A stretch of DNA of 50,605 bases, taken from contig JACKEP010000032.1 in the NCBI GenBank assembly GCA_020632915.1, forward strand, positions 1-50,605, given 5' to 3'. The notes below the pieces were generated by a model. That model did not search any database. It had not been told where the DNA came from and saw only the letters and a list, made by a program, of their open reading frames with translations. Position 1 is the stretch's first letter, and the number at the start of each line of letters is the position of its first letter. This document shows positions 9,302 through 17,356 of the stretch, in pieces. Origin of the DNA: Alphaproteobacteria bacterium (GTDB lineage: Bacteria > Myxococcota_A > UBA796 > GCA-2862545). Made by a program: the position numbers and the translations under genes.

Positions 9302-9344
9302 GGCGTGAGCCCGTGAGCCCGTGAGTGAGGCCAAGGCTCACGCC
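9302..9344. terminator. inverted repeat between convergent genes, candidate bidirectional terminator
   Basis: Perfect 10-bp arms GGCGTGAGCC (9302-9311) and GGCTCACGCC (9335-9344) are separated by 23 nt, in which GTGAGCCC-like units recur. The repeat covers the stop codon of the minus-strand gene and lies 10 nt after the stop of the plus-strand gene. There is no T-run, as is usual at such GC content. Confidence 0.45.
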
Positions 9345-10810
9345 AGCGCCGCCTCTCGCGCGTCGGTGGCTGCACGGGCTGCCGAGCCCTCGGCCGTCGC
9401 CTGCCGCGCAGCGGCCAGGTCCGCTCGTGCACCTGCGACATCCCCCCTCGCGGCGCGGATCGCCGCGCGCAGCCACCGCCACTGCAGGTGGCGATCGGAC
9501 CCGAAGCGCTGTCCGAGGTCGGGCGTGGCGAGCACGGCGTCGGCGATGGCCAGCGCCTCCTCGGTGGCCCCCGAGAGCGCGAGCACCGTCGCCAACGCGG
9601 CCTCTGCCCGCAGGCGGTCGCGGATGGCGCTCGGGTGCTGCTGGAGCACGCGCCGCGCGGCGGTCAGGCACGTGACCGCCTCGTCGACGTCGTCGCTGTC
9701 CGCGACGGGCCGTGGGGACGGCGGCGCGGGGTCGTCCGGTGCGCGGGCGATGTGGAACGGGTCGGCGACGCGCTGACGCAGGCGCGCCACCAGGGCGTCG
9801 CCGAGCTCCATCCGCACGAGCGCGGTGTCGACGGCGTCGGCGGGCAGGCCCTGCGCAGCCTGGAGCGCCAGTCGCTGCAGCGCGACCACCGCGGCGAGGG
9901 CGTGGTGGGCGCTCAGGTCGCGCGCCGTCCAGTAGGCGGCGTCGAGCCGGCTCTGGGCCCGGTTGCCCCCCTGGACGTGCAGGTGGTCCGCACGGGTGGC
10001 GGCGCCGACCGCGTCGTCGATGTTCCCAGCGCGGGCCAGCGCCCGCGCCAGGTGGGTCCACGTGTGCGCCTGACCCCCGACGGGCTCGCCGAACGCGGCC
10101 TCGTCGTCGGCGACCTGGCGCCAGTGGCGGGCCGCGTCACGCCACCTCCCGTGCGCGGCGGCACGCTGCGCCAGCTCGGTGGCGAAGCTGGCGCGCAGGC
10201 GCGGGTCGTCTGGGCCACCCCACCCCCCGTCGTCGCCGACCATGCTGGCGAGCGCGGCCTCCTGTCGCGTCCAGTCCTTGGCCTTGCGGGCGGCGTTGGC
10301 CTGCGTGAGCCGATCCCGCCAGTCGGCGGGCGTGGTCGGCGGCTCCAGCGCCGCCGGGCGTGCCGCGAGCTGATCGGCGAACGCGCGGACGACCGTGGCG
10401 ACGTCGCCGAGCGCGACGTCTTCGCCGGCGCCGTGCGGGTGCAGGCGCACGGTGTCGGCATCGGCGCGGGCGTCCATCACCAGACAGTCACCGACGCCCG
10501 ACAGGTAGGCGACCACGAGCAGGCCGCGCGCGGTGCAGCGGCGGCCATCGTCGGTCTCCAGCTGGTGTTCGGCGGTCTCCGACACGCGGGTGTCCACGTC
10601 GCCCGCGCTGCCCGGCACCCTCACCGCGAGCGCGGGAACGGGGAAGGCACCGACGGTGCGGAGCACGCGACCCCACGCGTCCGGGACCGTGAGGCCGACG
10701 GTCTGGGCGTGCCGTGCGAGGGTCGCCTCGTCGACGGGCTGGAGGAGGTGACCCACGTGCGCCGCTGCGCGGCGGAGATCCGTGAGGGCGGCGTCGAGGC
10801 GGTCGGGCAT
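9338..10810 (-). CDS. SUKH-like domain protein with helical TPR-like C-terminus
   Basis: This is a 490-residue cytosolic protein. Residues 1-155 resemble the SMI1/KNR4 (SUKH) fold: a helix, then LTVPDAWGRVLRTVGAFPV (where SUKH proteins have the LPxxYxxFLxxxNGG segment), and later LLVVAYLSGVGDCLVMD. The rest is Ala-rich and alpha-helical with TPR-like pairs. SUKH proteins often act as immunity proteins of polymorphic toxins, but stand-alone SUKH-TPR proteins exist and I see no toxin gene nearby. The assignment is from pattern only. It is transcribed divergently from the TlpA-like gene, 85 bp apart, with a -10-like element for each. Confidence 0.6.
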   Translation of the reverse strand: MPDRLDAALTDLRRAAAHVGHLLQPVDEATLARHAQTVGLTVPDAWGRVLRTVGAFPVPALAVRVPGSAGDVDTRVSETAEHQLETDDGRRCTARGLLVVAYLSGVGDCLVMDARADADTVRLHPHGAGEDVALGDVATVVRAFADQLAARPAALEPPTTPADWRDRLTQANAARKAKDWTRQEAALASMVGDDGGWGGPDDPRLRASFATELAQRAAAHGRWRDAARHWRQVADDEAAFGEPVGGQAHTWTHLARALARAGNIDDAVGAATRADHLHVQGGNRAQSRLDAAYWTARDLSAHHALAAVVALQRLALQAAQGLPADAVDTALVRMELGDALVARLRQRVADPFHIARAPDDPAPPSPRPVADSDDVDEAVTCLTAARRVLQQHPSAIRDRLRAEAALATVLALSGATEEALAIADAVLATPDLGQRFGSDRHLQWRWLRAAIRAARGDVAGARADLAAARQATAEGSAARAATDAREAALA

Positions 10811-10846
10811 GGGGGCTCCACGAGGGCTTGGGGGACGGGTCGGGCC

Positions 10847-10852
10847 ATCCTA
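10847..10852 (-). promoter_or_regulatory. -10-like element of the SUKH-like gene
   Basis: On the minus strand TAGGAT (context CTCGTAGGATGG) lies 36 nt before the ATG at 10810. It is a good -10 match; no clear -35 is seen. Confidence 0.35.
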
Positions 10853-10882
10853 CGAGACGGCGCCGCCGTGCGAGCGTCGGGA

Positions 10883-10888
10883 TACGCT
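10883..10888 (+). promoter_or_regulatory. -10-like element of the TlpA-like gene, leaderless arrangement
   Basis: TACGCT (context GGGATACGCTCG) ends 7 nt before the ATG at 10896. Transcription would begin at or next to the A of the start codon. No Shine-Dalgarno sequence is present, which agrees with leaderless translation. Confidence 0.4.
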
Positions 10889-10895
10889 CGCGCCG

Positions 10896-11462
10896 ATGTC
10901 CGACGCCGAACCCCCCGCCGAACCCCCCGCCGAACCCCCCGCCGTACCTGCGACCCCTGCGACCCCTGCGCCCGCTCCCTCGCGGTGGGCGCGCGCGCTG
11001 CGCGAGGTCGCGGTGGTGGCGGCCGTGCTGGTCGTGGCGCTGCCGGTGGTGGGGTGGCTGCGGGCGCCCACGCTGCCGGTCGAACCGCCGACGCTGCAGC
11101 TGCGCAGCCTCGCGGGCGCCGAGGTGTCGCTGTCCGACTTTGCGGGTCGCACGGTGCTCGTGAACTTCTGGGCGACGTGGTGCGGCCCGTGTCGTGTGGA
11201 GCTGCCCATGCTGCGCCACCACGACAGCGACGCCACCCCGGTGCTGTTCGTCGCGGTGGACGGCGCGCCTGCGGCGCTCACGGCCTTCGCGGTAGGGGAG
11301 GGGCTACCGCTGGAGCGCGTGGTGGTGGCGGACGGCGGGGTGCTCGAGGCGTGGGGCGTGCGCACGCTGCCCACCACGGTCATCGTCGGTCCCGACGGGA
11401 GCGTGCGCGCGGCGCACACAGGGCTCGTGACGCCGCTGCAGCTGTGGTGGTGGTCGCGCTGA
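10896..11462 (+). CDS. membrane-anchored TlpA/ResA-like thiol-disulfide oxidoreductase
   Basis: This 188-residue protein has a cytosolic Pro-rich tail with three EPPA repeats, one transmembrane segment (about 36-56), and a periplasmic thioredoxin-like domain. The active site is WATWC96GPC99, and the LPTT cis-proline loop follows. ResA/TlpA/CcmG proteins reduce disulfides in the periplasm, notably those of apocytochrome c before haem attachment. A five-haem cytochrome gene lies convergently 18 bp away, so a link is plausible but not shown. The domain is short compared with full TlpA proteins; part of the region between CxxC and cis-Pro is reduced. Confidence 0.85.
   Translation: MSDAEPPAEPPAEPPAVPATPATPAPAPSRWARALREVAVVAAVLVVALPVVGWLRAPTLPVEPPTLQLRSLAGAEVSLSDFAGRTVLVNFWATWCGPCRVELPMLRHHDSDATPVLFVAVDGAPAALTAFAVGEGLPLERVVVADGGVLEAWGVRTLPTTVIVGPDGSVRAAHTGLVTPLQLWWWSR
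10908..10943 (+). repeat. three tandem 12-bp units encoding EPPA
   Basis: GAACCCCCCGCC occurs three times head to tail (10908, 10920, 10932) with no mismatch. It encodes the Pro-rich cytosolic tail of the TlpA-like protein. Identical copies suggest recent slippage. Confidence 0.85.
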
Positions 11463-11465
11463 GGG

Positions 11466-11487
11466 GCCGTGCGCGCAGGCTCACGGC
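11466..11487. terminator. short inverted repeat between convergent genes
   Basis: Arms GCCGTG and CACGGC (6 bp, 10-nt loop) lie in the 18-bp gap between the TlpA-like and cytochrome stops and overlap the latter. This is a weak terminator candidate. Confidence 0.25.
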
Positions 11488-13256
11488 GTGGCGCGCGTGG
11501 CGTGTGCGACCACCTCGGTGGGGGGCGCGTCGGCCGTGAGCCACGCGTCCAGGCGCAGCGCAGCGGGGGTCCGCGCAGCGGCCAGCTCCGCGCGCCAGCG
11601 CGCCGACAGCGGCTGGTACGCGACGCGCGCGGTCACGTGCAGCGGTCCCGTCGCCCCCGGCAGCGCGACGTCCAGGTGCACGGTGTCCTGTCCGGGGCCG
11701 AAGTCCGCGTCGCCCTCGACGCCGGTCGGGTGGGCGTCGGGTGCGTCCGGGTGGCTCGGCGACCACCCCCGCGGGAGCAGACGATCGTCGCGGTGGTGGT
11801 CCGCACCAGAGAGCAACGAGAAGGTCGGCTGGTCGTCCAGGCCCGCCATGACGACCTCCCAGCTCGCGACGACGTCGTCGGTGTCGACGACGTCGACGTG
11901 GCCGGGCCCGGGGCCGCCCGCCCGCTCGCGCGTCAGGACGGTGCCGGTCGCGTCGACGAGGCGCCCGTCGGCGTCCCACCCGCCGCTGCGGAACAGGACG
12001 GTCCCGGCGTCGTCCGTCACCGTGAGCTCCACCCACGCGCGACGGGACGGGAAGCCCGACGGGAAGCGGTGACCCGCGTCGTGGCGCACGGTGACCGCCG
12101 CCGTGAGCCGGTCGTCGGCGTAGCGCACCGGACCGATGTCGACGTGGACCGCGTCGGCCAGGAACGCGCGCGTGCGTGCGATCTGGGCGTCGAACGCCGC
12201 AGTGGACGCGCGGGGACGCAGGGCGTCGGCGTGGTCGCGGAGGAGGCCGAGGCCCGTGGTGTTGGCGCCGACGAACACGTGGCGGCCGACGGGCGCGCGT
12301 GCGGAGACGGGCGGGAAGTCGCTGCCGTCGGGGCGACGCGCGATCCGCGTGGTGATGGGCGTGCCGTCGGCGTCCGCGGTGGGCACGTGGCAGTCCTGGC
12401 ACGTCGACGCTTCGGGGCCTGCCGTGCCCTCCGTGGTGAAGCTCGAGTTGCGCCACTCCAGGTAGGTGGTCTGCTCGTGAAACGTCGCACCCGCGGGCGC
12501 GCCGTCGTCGTCGAGCACCGGCGTGATCACGGTGTGGCACGACCCGCAGAGGCGCGCCTCCACGAGGTGGTCGCCCTCGACGGGGGTGAAGCCGGCGTGC
12601 ATCTGCATCGGGTTGGCGAAGGGGTCGGCGTGGGGGCCGAAGATCGTGCGCTCGGGCCCGAGGGCGAACTGCCCGGTGAACGTGGCCGGGGTGCCGAGCC
12701 CGTCCGGGGCGATCTGGTGGCACACCGTGCAGCCCACGCCGTCGAGGCCGAGCACCGACGCGTCGGCGTCGGCCCACAGCGTGGCGGCGCGTGCGAGCGC
12801 GCCGTCCGAGGCGGCGAGGCGCTGGGCCATCGGGGCGTGGCACGTCATGCACGTGTCCTCGATGACGGCGGCCGCTGCGGGGCGGAGCGTGGTCTCGCGC
12901 TCCATCACGGCGCGCCAGATCGGGTCGCGGGCGGCGTTGCCCATCATCGTCGCCGGCCAGAGGGACGCGGGGGAGATGTCCCGACCGGCCGCGTCCGTCA
13001 GCGCCGTGCTCTGCGCGCCGTGGCTGTGGCAGTCGGTGCACGCCTCGACCGTGGCCCAGCGGTCGTGGTCCACGGCCCGCGGGGCGGCGAGCGGTGCGAG
13101 CAGGTCCGTGTCCGGTGCCCGGTCGGTGTCGCGCGAGGTGTCGGGTCGGACCTCGGTGTCCTGGACCAGCGTGTCGGTGTCGGTCGACGTCGCGTCCTTC
13201 GACGGCGCGCATCCGGTGAGCGCGACGAGGGCGACGAGCGGGGCGACATGGCGCAT
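11481..13256 (-). CDS. multihaem c-type cytochrome lipoprotein (five CxxCH)
   Basis: This 591-residue lipoprotein has the signal MRHVAPLVALVALTGC and an Asp/Thr-rich linker (about 20-51). Five haem-binding motifs follow: CTDCH (73-77), CMTCH (136-140), CTVCH (176-180), CGSCH (237-241) and CQDCH (286-290). The second half (about 300-591) has no haem site and looks beta-rich. The spacing resembles cytochrome c554-like multihaem proteins; the redox partner is unknown. Haem would be attached in the periplasm by a Ccm or Ccs system. It lies 60 nt after the phosphoesterase gene on the same strand, with a GGAGG sequence before the ATG. It is convergent with the TlpA-like gene, whose product could keep the CxxCH cysteines reduced. 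Confidence 0.88.
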   Translation of the reverse strand: MRHVAPLVALVALTGCAPSKDATSTDTDTLVQDTEVRPDTSRDTDRAPDTDLLAPLAAPRAVDHDRWATVEACTDCHSHGAQSTALTDAAGRDISPASLWPATMMGNAARDPIWRAVMERETTLRPAAAAVIEDTCMTCHAPMAQRLAASDGALARAATLWADADASVLGLDGVGCTVCHQIAPDGLGTPATFTGQFALGPERTIFGPHADPFANPMQMHAGFTPVEGDHLVEARLCGSCHTVITPVLDDDGAPAGATFHEQTTYLEWRNSSFTTEGTAGPEASTCQDCHVPTADADGTPITTRIARRPDGSDFPPVSARAPVGRHVFVGANTTGLGLLRDHADALRPRASTAAFDAQIARTRAFLADAVHVDIGPVRYADDRLTAAVTVRHDAGHRFPSGFPSRRAWVELTVTDDAGTVLFRSGGWDADGRLVDATGTVLTRERAGGPGPGHVDVVDTDDVVASWEVVMAGLDDQPTFSLLSGADHHRDDRLLPRGWSPSHPDAPDAHPTGVEGDADFGPGQDTVHLDVALPGATGPLHVTARVAYQPLSARWRAELAAARTPAALRLDAWLTADAPPTEVVAHATRATP

Positions 13257-13316
13257 GGGGCCTCCTCGACTGGGGGCCGTGCACGCTGCGTGCCGTCCGA
13301 CGCGTTCGTGGTCGCG

Positions 13317-14564
13317 CTACCGGCCGAGGTGGGCGTCGAACGGCACGTCGAGCACGAAGCGGCTGTCGCGCGCGCCGTCGTCGTACAGCGACGCGCGGTA
13401 CTGCGCGCGCAGGGCCTCGTCGGTGTCGAGCTGGGCGAGCATCGCGTCGAAGGTGCTGGTGTCGAAGCCGAGGCCCTCCAGCGCGCCGAAGGCGTCGCCG
13501 GCGTAGGCGCCCAGCAGATCGATGCTGTGCTCGAAGCCGTCGCCGTTCTCCCGCAGCTCGCCCGTCTCGGTCGACACCGTCCACACCTCCACCCGGTCCT
13601 CGGTGGGGAAGAACTTGAGCAGGCGCAGGAAGCCGCCGCCCCCGTCGGCCATGTCCTGGAAGTCCACCAGGATCTCGTTCACGGCGAGCCCGGCGTCGTC
13701 CACGGCCTGCCGTCGGAGCTCGGCGTCGTAGTGGCCGCACTCGATCGCCCACACGTTGCGATGCGGTGCGACCAGGCGTGCGAACAGGGCGTCGGCGTCG
13801 AGGCCACCCGCGAGCATCGGGCCGCCCGCGAACAGCCGCACGGCACCGTTGACCCGACCGCCCAGGAACAGGTCGAGCGGCGGCGGCATCACCTCGGTGA
13901 TGCGGAAGTCGTACAGGTAGCGGTGCGTGGTGATGTGCACGAGCCGGTCCGGGTGGTCGTCGAGCACCTGCTCGGCCCAGGCGACCTCGGCCTCGGGCGG
14001 GTCCATCGGCAGGTGGAGGAACAGCAGCGGCAGGCCCTCGGCGTCGATCGTCTGGTAGCTGCTCCACCCGGTCGGGGAGGCGCCGCCGTACCAGGGCCGG
14101 TCCGTGTAGTGCTGGGGTCCGAAGGCCTCCAGGTAGTTGGTGAACGCGCAGTCGATGCGCGGCAGGCCCTCCGGGTCGCCCGCACACGTCGAGTCCACCG
14201 TCGAGGGCCAGCCCGCCCAGCTGCCGACGTCGTGGTTCGCGGGGCTGAAGCCGTGGGGCAGGTCGATGTCCTGAAACGTTCCGAACGCTTGTTTCGCAGC
14301 GTCCCACTGCGCGACCGACTCGCCGTCGTTGACGATGTCGCCGACGTGCGAGACGAAGCGGATGTCCTCGTCGTCGCGGTGCTCGACGATCCAGTCGCCG
14401 TGGCGTCGCAGCACGTCCGGGAAGGACCTCGCGTAGATCTGGCTGTCGGGGATCACCACCACGCTGAACGACGGCGGGGCGTCCGTGTCGTCGTCGCGAT
14501 CGCTGGCGTCGGGGGTGCACGCCCCGAGGGCGAGGGACACGAGGAGCGGGGCCAGGGGGCGCAT
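13317..14564 (-). CDS. calcineurin-like metallophosphoesterase lipoprotein
   Basis: This 415-residue protein has the lipoprotein signal MRPLAPLLVSLALGAC followed by a short Asp/Thr-rich linker. Metallophosphoesterase motifs appear in order: IPDSQIY (the first D motif, with Gln in place of the usual His, as in the known DTQ subgroup), VSHVGDIVNDG, PANHDVG (Ala in place of the Gly of GNHD), ITTHRYL and ECGHYD. It should bind two metal ions and hydrolyse a phosphate ester outside the cytoplasm; the substrate is unknown. The Ala substitution is worth noting but the metal ligands N and H remain. It is divergent from the DUF2252 operon. Confidence 0.82.
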   Translation of the reverse strand: MRPLAPLLVSLALGACTPDASDRDDDTDAPPSFSVVVIPDSQIYARSFPDVLRRHGDWIVEHRDDEDIRFVSHVGDIVNDGESVAQWDAAKQAFGTFQDIDLPHGFSPANHDVGSWAGWPSTVDSTCAGDPEGLPRIDCAFTNYLEAFGPQHYTDRPWYGGASPTGWSSYQTIDAEGLPLLFLHLPMDPPEAEVAWAEQVLDDHPDRLVHITTHRYLYDFRITEVMPPPLDLFLGGRVNGAVRLFAGGPMLAGGLDADALFARLVAPHRNVWAIECGHYDAELRRQAVDDAGLAVNEILVDFQDMADGGGGFLRLLKFFPTEDRVEVWTVSTETGELRENGDGFEHSIDLLGAYAGDAFGALEGLGFDTSTFDAMLAQLDTDEALRAQYRASLYDDGARDSRFVLDVPFDAHLGR

Positions 14565-14587
14565 GCGGTCTCCGTCAGCGGCCGGCG

Positions 14588-14615
14588 AGCCTAGCGCGGG
14601 ACTCGGCCGCGTAAA
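14588..14615 (-). promoter_or_regulatory. promoter of the phosphoesterase gene
   Basis: On the minus strand TTTACG (14615-14610) and TAGGCT (14593-14588) are separated by 16 nt, and the ATG at 14564 follows 23 nt later. This is the only promoter in the window where I see a reasonable -35. Confidence 0.45.
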
Positions 14616-14702
14616 CGGCGGACGCGCGCGTCCCTCGTGACCCGCCCGGTGGCGTCGGCGTGCGACACCGGAACGTCGCACGGCGGACCCACCGTCGTGC
14701 GG

Positions 14703-14708
14703 TAGACC
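14703..14708 (+). promoter_or_regulatory. -10-like element of the DUF2252 operon
   Basis: TAGACC in the context GTGCGGTAGACCT matches the GGTAg-type hexamers found before other genes here. Transcription would start near 14715, leaving little room for a leader. A GGAGG sequence follows at 14719-14723. Confidence 0.35.
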
Positions 14709-14747
14709 TGCCGGCGCTGGAGGTGTGCCGTCCGCGCCCCCGTCGCC

Positions 14748-16163
14748 TTGCTCCTCGTGATCACCGCGTGCGTCGGGCCGCCTCCGGACGTCGGGCGTCG
14801 CGCCTGGCTCGTGGAGCAGCTCGTCCGCGACGACCGCATCTGGCTCGACCGCGACCCGGCCCTGCTGGCCACCAAGTACCAGGTGATGGCGGCGGACCCG
14901 TACGACTTCTTCCGCGGCAGCGCGGGGGTGTACTTCCGCGATCTCGCGCGCCCCGTGCCGGGTCGACCCCGCACGGCGTTCCTCGAGGACGCCGCGGGTG
15001 CGGAGGTGCTGTTGGTCGGCGATCCCCACCCCGAGAACTTCGGGGCGTTCCTGCCCGGTGACCCGTCCGAACCCCTCGCCACCGGCCTGCGTGTCGACGT
15101 CAACGACCTGGACGCCGCCGCCTTCGGCCCGTGGGTGCTCGACGTGCGCCGCGCCGCCGTGGGCGTGGCGTTGCTGGTCGACGACCTGCCCGGGTGCGAC
15201 CCCCAGACCTGCCGGGACGTCGCCGTTGCGGCCGTCGCCGAGGGCTACGTGGCCGGCGTCCGCGCCACGGGCATGGGGCGCTTCGACCGGGACGCGTGGG
15301 GGGAGGCCGTCCGTCGCCTGCTCGACAAGGCCGAGGAGGACGAGGCCGTCCACGACCGCGTCGGCAAGGAGACCGAGACCGTCGATGGCCACCGCAGGTT
15401 CGTGCGGGAGCCGCTCGACGAAGCGGGCAAGGGCATGCTCTCGCTCACGGCCTCCGAGTCCGCGGAGCTGCACGACCTCGTCGTCGCCTATGCCGCCGAC
15501 CCGGCGGCCCCGGTGGGCTTTCGCGTGCTCGACGCCGTGCGCCGGTTCGGTCGTGGGGTGTCGAGCCTGCCGGCCGTCCGCTACGCCGTGCTCTACGATC
15601 GCGGCGACGACGGCCCCGACGACGACGGTCTCCTGGTGCTGCGCGAGGTGGTGGACCCTCCCGCGATCCCGTCGCTGTTCGCGCCGGTCACCGGCGTGCT
15701 GGTGCTTCGGCCGGAAGATCGCGTGCCGGAGGCGTCGCGGCGCCTGTGGGCGGTCGCCGACAGCGACCCGCGCCTGGCGGGGCTCGACGCGGGCACCCGT
15801 GCGTTCAAGGTGCTGTCGTGGTCGGACGCGTTCGAGGGCTTCGACCACGTCGATCTGGCCGAGGACGTGGCGGACGGCACCGTCGGCGTCGACGACCTCG
15901 TGGGCCTCGCACGCTTGATCGGCACGCTGCTCGGTGGTGCCCACGGACGGGCACCCACGGCCGGGGGTAGGGCGGGCGCGGCGCGCGAAGCGATCGTCGG
16001 CGCGCTGCAGGGGCGCGACCGGGGCTTCGTCGACGAGGTGGTGGCGGCGGCTGCGTACGACCTGCAACGCGTCCGGGACGACCACCGACTGCTCCGGGAA
16101 GCGATCGACGACCTGGGACCCCACCTCGGTGCGGCGTGGGTGGACGTGGAGGATCTGCCGTGA
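14748..16163 (+). CDS. DUF2252 family protein, predicted lipoprotein
   Basis: This protein of about 471 residues belongs to DUF2252, which has a kinase-like fold. Typical segments are KYQVMAADPYDFFRGSAG, LLVGDPHPENFGAF (family GDxHxxNFG) and VDVNDLDAAAFGPW (family NDFDE), followed by LDVRRAAVG. The biochemical activity of the family is not established. The start is uncertain. TTG 14748 gives a very short signal (LLVITAC) and is 24 nt from the GGAGG at 14719. The frame is open back to a TAG at 14703 and would add an Arg-rich stretch that makes a better signal peptide, but no ATG or GTG lies in that frame. A small indel error is possible. It is the first gene of a four-gene operon, and its stop overlaps the next start (GTGA). 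Confidence 0.8.
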   Translation: MLLVITACVGPPPDVGRRAWLVEQLVRDDRIWLDRDPALLATKYQVMAADPYDFFRGSAGVYFRDLARPVPGRPRTAFLEDAAGAEVLLVGDPHPENFGAFLPGDPSEPLATGLRVDVNDLDAAAFGPWVLDVRRAAVGVALLVDDLPGCDPQTCRDVAVAAVAEGYVAGVRATGMGRFDRDAWGEAVRRLLDKAEEDEAVHDRVGKETETVDGHRRFVREPLDEAGKGMLSLTASESAELHDLVVAYAADPAAPVGFRVLDAVRRFGRGVSSLPAVRYAVLYDRGDDGPDDDGLLVLREVVDPPAIPSLFAPVTGVLVLRPEDRVPEASRRLWAVADSDPRLAGLDAGTRAFKVLSWSDAFEGFDHVDLAEDVADGTVGVDDLVGLARLIGTLLGGAHGRAPTAGGRAGAAREAIVGALQGRDRGFVDEVVAAAAYDLQRVRDDHRLLREAIDDLGPHLGAAWVDVEDLP

Positions 16164-17356
16164 TCGTGATGTGGCTGTGGACCGCGGCGCTCGCCGCCCC
16201 GCCGACGCTGGGTCCGGACGACGTGGCGCCTTCGGCCTGCCAGTGGCGGGCGGTTGCAGGCACGGTGACCGCCGCGCCGCTCGGTGAGCCGGCGCCGGAC
16301 CTGGGCGACGCCTGCCTCGGCGGCGTGCTCGACGTGGCCGGCCGCGGGACGCTGGCGTTCCCGGACGTGGGCCTGTCGCGCAGGGTGGAGCTCGCCCGCG
16401 GGCGCATGCAGCTCGCCGTGGACGTGGGGACGATCCGCGCGCGCGTCGCGTTCGTGGCCACGCGCTCGGCCGCACCCACCGGCTACCTGGGCATCGACGG
16501 CGAGGCGATCGTGCCCAAGCTGCAGATCGCCGAAGCCCGGGTGGACCTCCCCGTGGCCGGCCTCGCGGCGTCGGCCGGCGTGGTGGACGACCTGTGGACG
16601 ATCTCCGCGCAGGACCGCTGGGGCCTGCGCTACGTGGCGCGCACGCTGGGCGACGACCGGGGCTGGATGTTCCGCTCCGACCTCGGGGGCTGGGTGTCGT
16701 GGACGGGCCCCCGTGGGGTGGCGTCGCTGTCGGCGTCGCTCACCACGGGAGAGGGGGCGGACCTCCGGGAGCGCAACGAAGGCAAGGACGTGGCCGGCCT
16801 GCTCGTGGTCCACCCGCTGGCGTTCACGGCGCGCCCGATCCTGCTGGAGGTGGCCCTGTACGGACGGGAGGCATCCCGCGGGGTGGAGCGGTCGCGGGAC
16901 CACCGGATCGGGGCGCGCGTGGACGTCGCCGAGCGCCGCGTCGGCGCAGGGGTCGAGACACTGGTGGGGTGGGGTCTCGACGGCGACCCGTCGGTGCTTC
17001 CGGCAGGCGTGAGCGCGTGGGCGCGCACCGGTCCGGCCCTGCCGCTGGTCGGATGGGCCCGCGTGGACCTCGGGTGGGGCGATCGGCGTGACGCCGACAC
17101 GCTCACGACCTCGTGGCGTGTGGGCGTGGGCCCGATGCTGCCCTGGCGCGCCCGCGCCATCCCTGCGGCCTTCCACGTGCTGGTCGGCTACGAGGGTGCG
17201 GCGCTCGGCGCGAACGCCCGTCCCGTGGCGGGGGCCTCGGCGGGTGCGGTCACCCACGAGGTGTTCCTGCAGATCGGAGCGCGGGTGGACGTGCGCGGGC
17301 GCGTCGCGTTGGCCGCGGGCTCCGAGCCTCCCCAGTCCCTGGAGCGGATGCCGTGA
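16160..17356 (+). CDS. predicted outer-membrane beta-barrel protein
   Basis: This 398-residue protein has a signal peptide (MIVMWLWTAALAA). The mature part has many alternating hydrophobic/polar stretches ending in aromatic or charged residues (RMQLAVDVGTIRARVAFVA, GRVALAA and similar), as in porin-like barrels. I cannot name a family. The GTG at 16160 overlaps the DUF2252 stop (GTGA), and its own stop overlaps the next gene in the same way. An envelope location fits the two lipoproteins around it. Confidence 0.6.
   Translation: MIVMWLWTAALAAPPTLGPDDVAPSACQWRAVAGTVTAAPLGEPAPDLGDACLGGVLDVAGRGTLAFPDVGLSRRVELARGRMQLAVDVGTIRARVAFVATRSAAPTGYLGIDGEAIVPKLQIAEARVDLPVAGLAASAGVVDDLWTISAQDRWGLRYVARTLGDDRGWMFRSDLGGWVSWTGPRGVASLSASLTTGEGADLRERNEGKDVAGLLVVHPLAFTARPILLEVALYGREASRGVERSRDHRIGARVDVAERRVGAGVETLVGWGLDGDPSVLPAGVSAWARTGPALPLVGWARVDLGWGDRRDADTLTTSWRVGVGPMLPWRARAIPAAFHVLVGYEGAALGANARPVAGASAGAVTHEVFLQIGARVDVRGRVALAAGSEPPQSLERMP

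Noticed and set aside
11380..14594. Long ORFs on both strands over the cytochrome and phosphoesterase genes
   Set aside because: They run through two real genes and the gap between them and are Arg/Pro-rich mirror frames.
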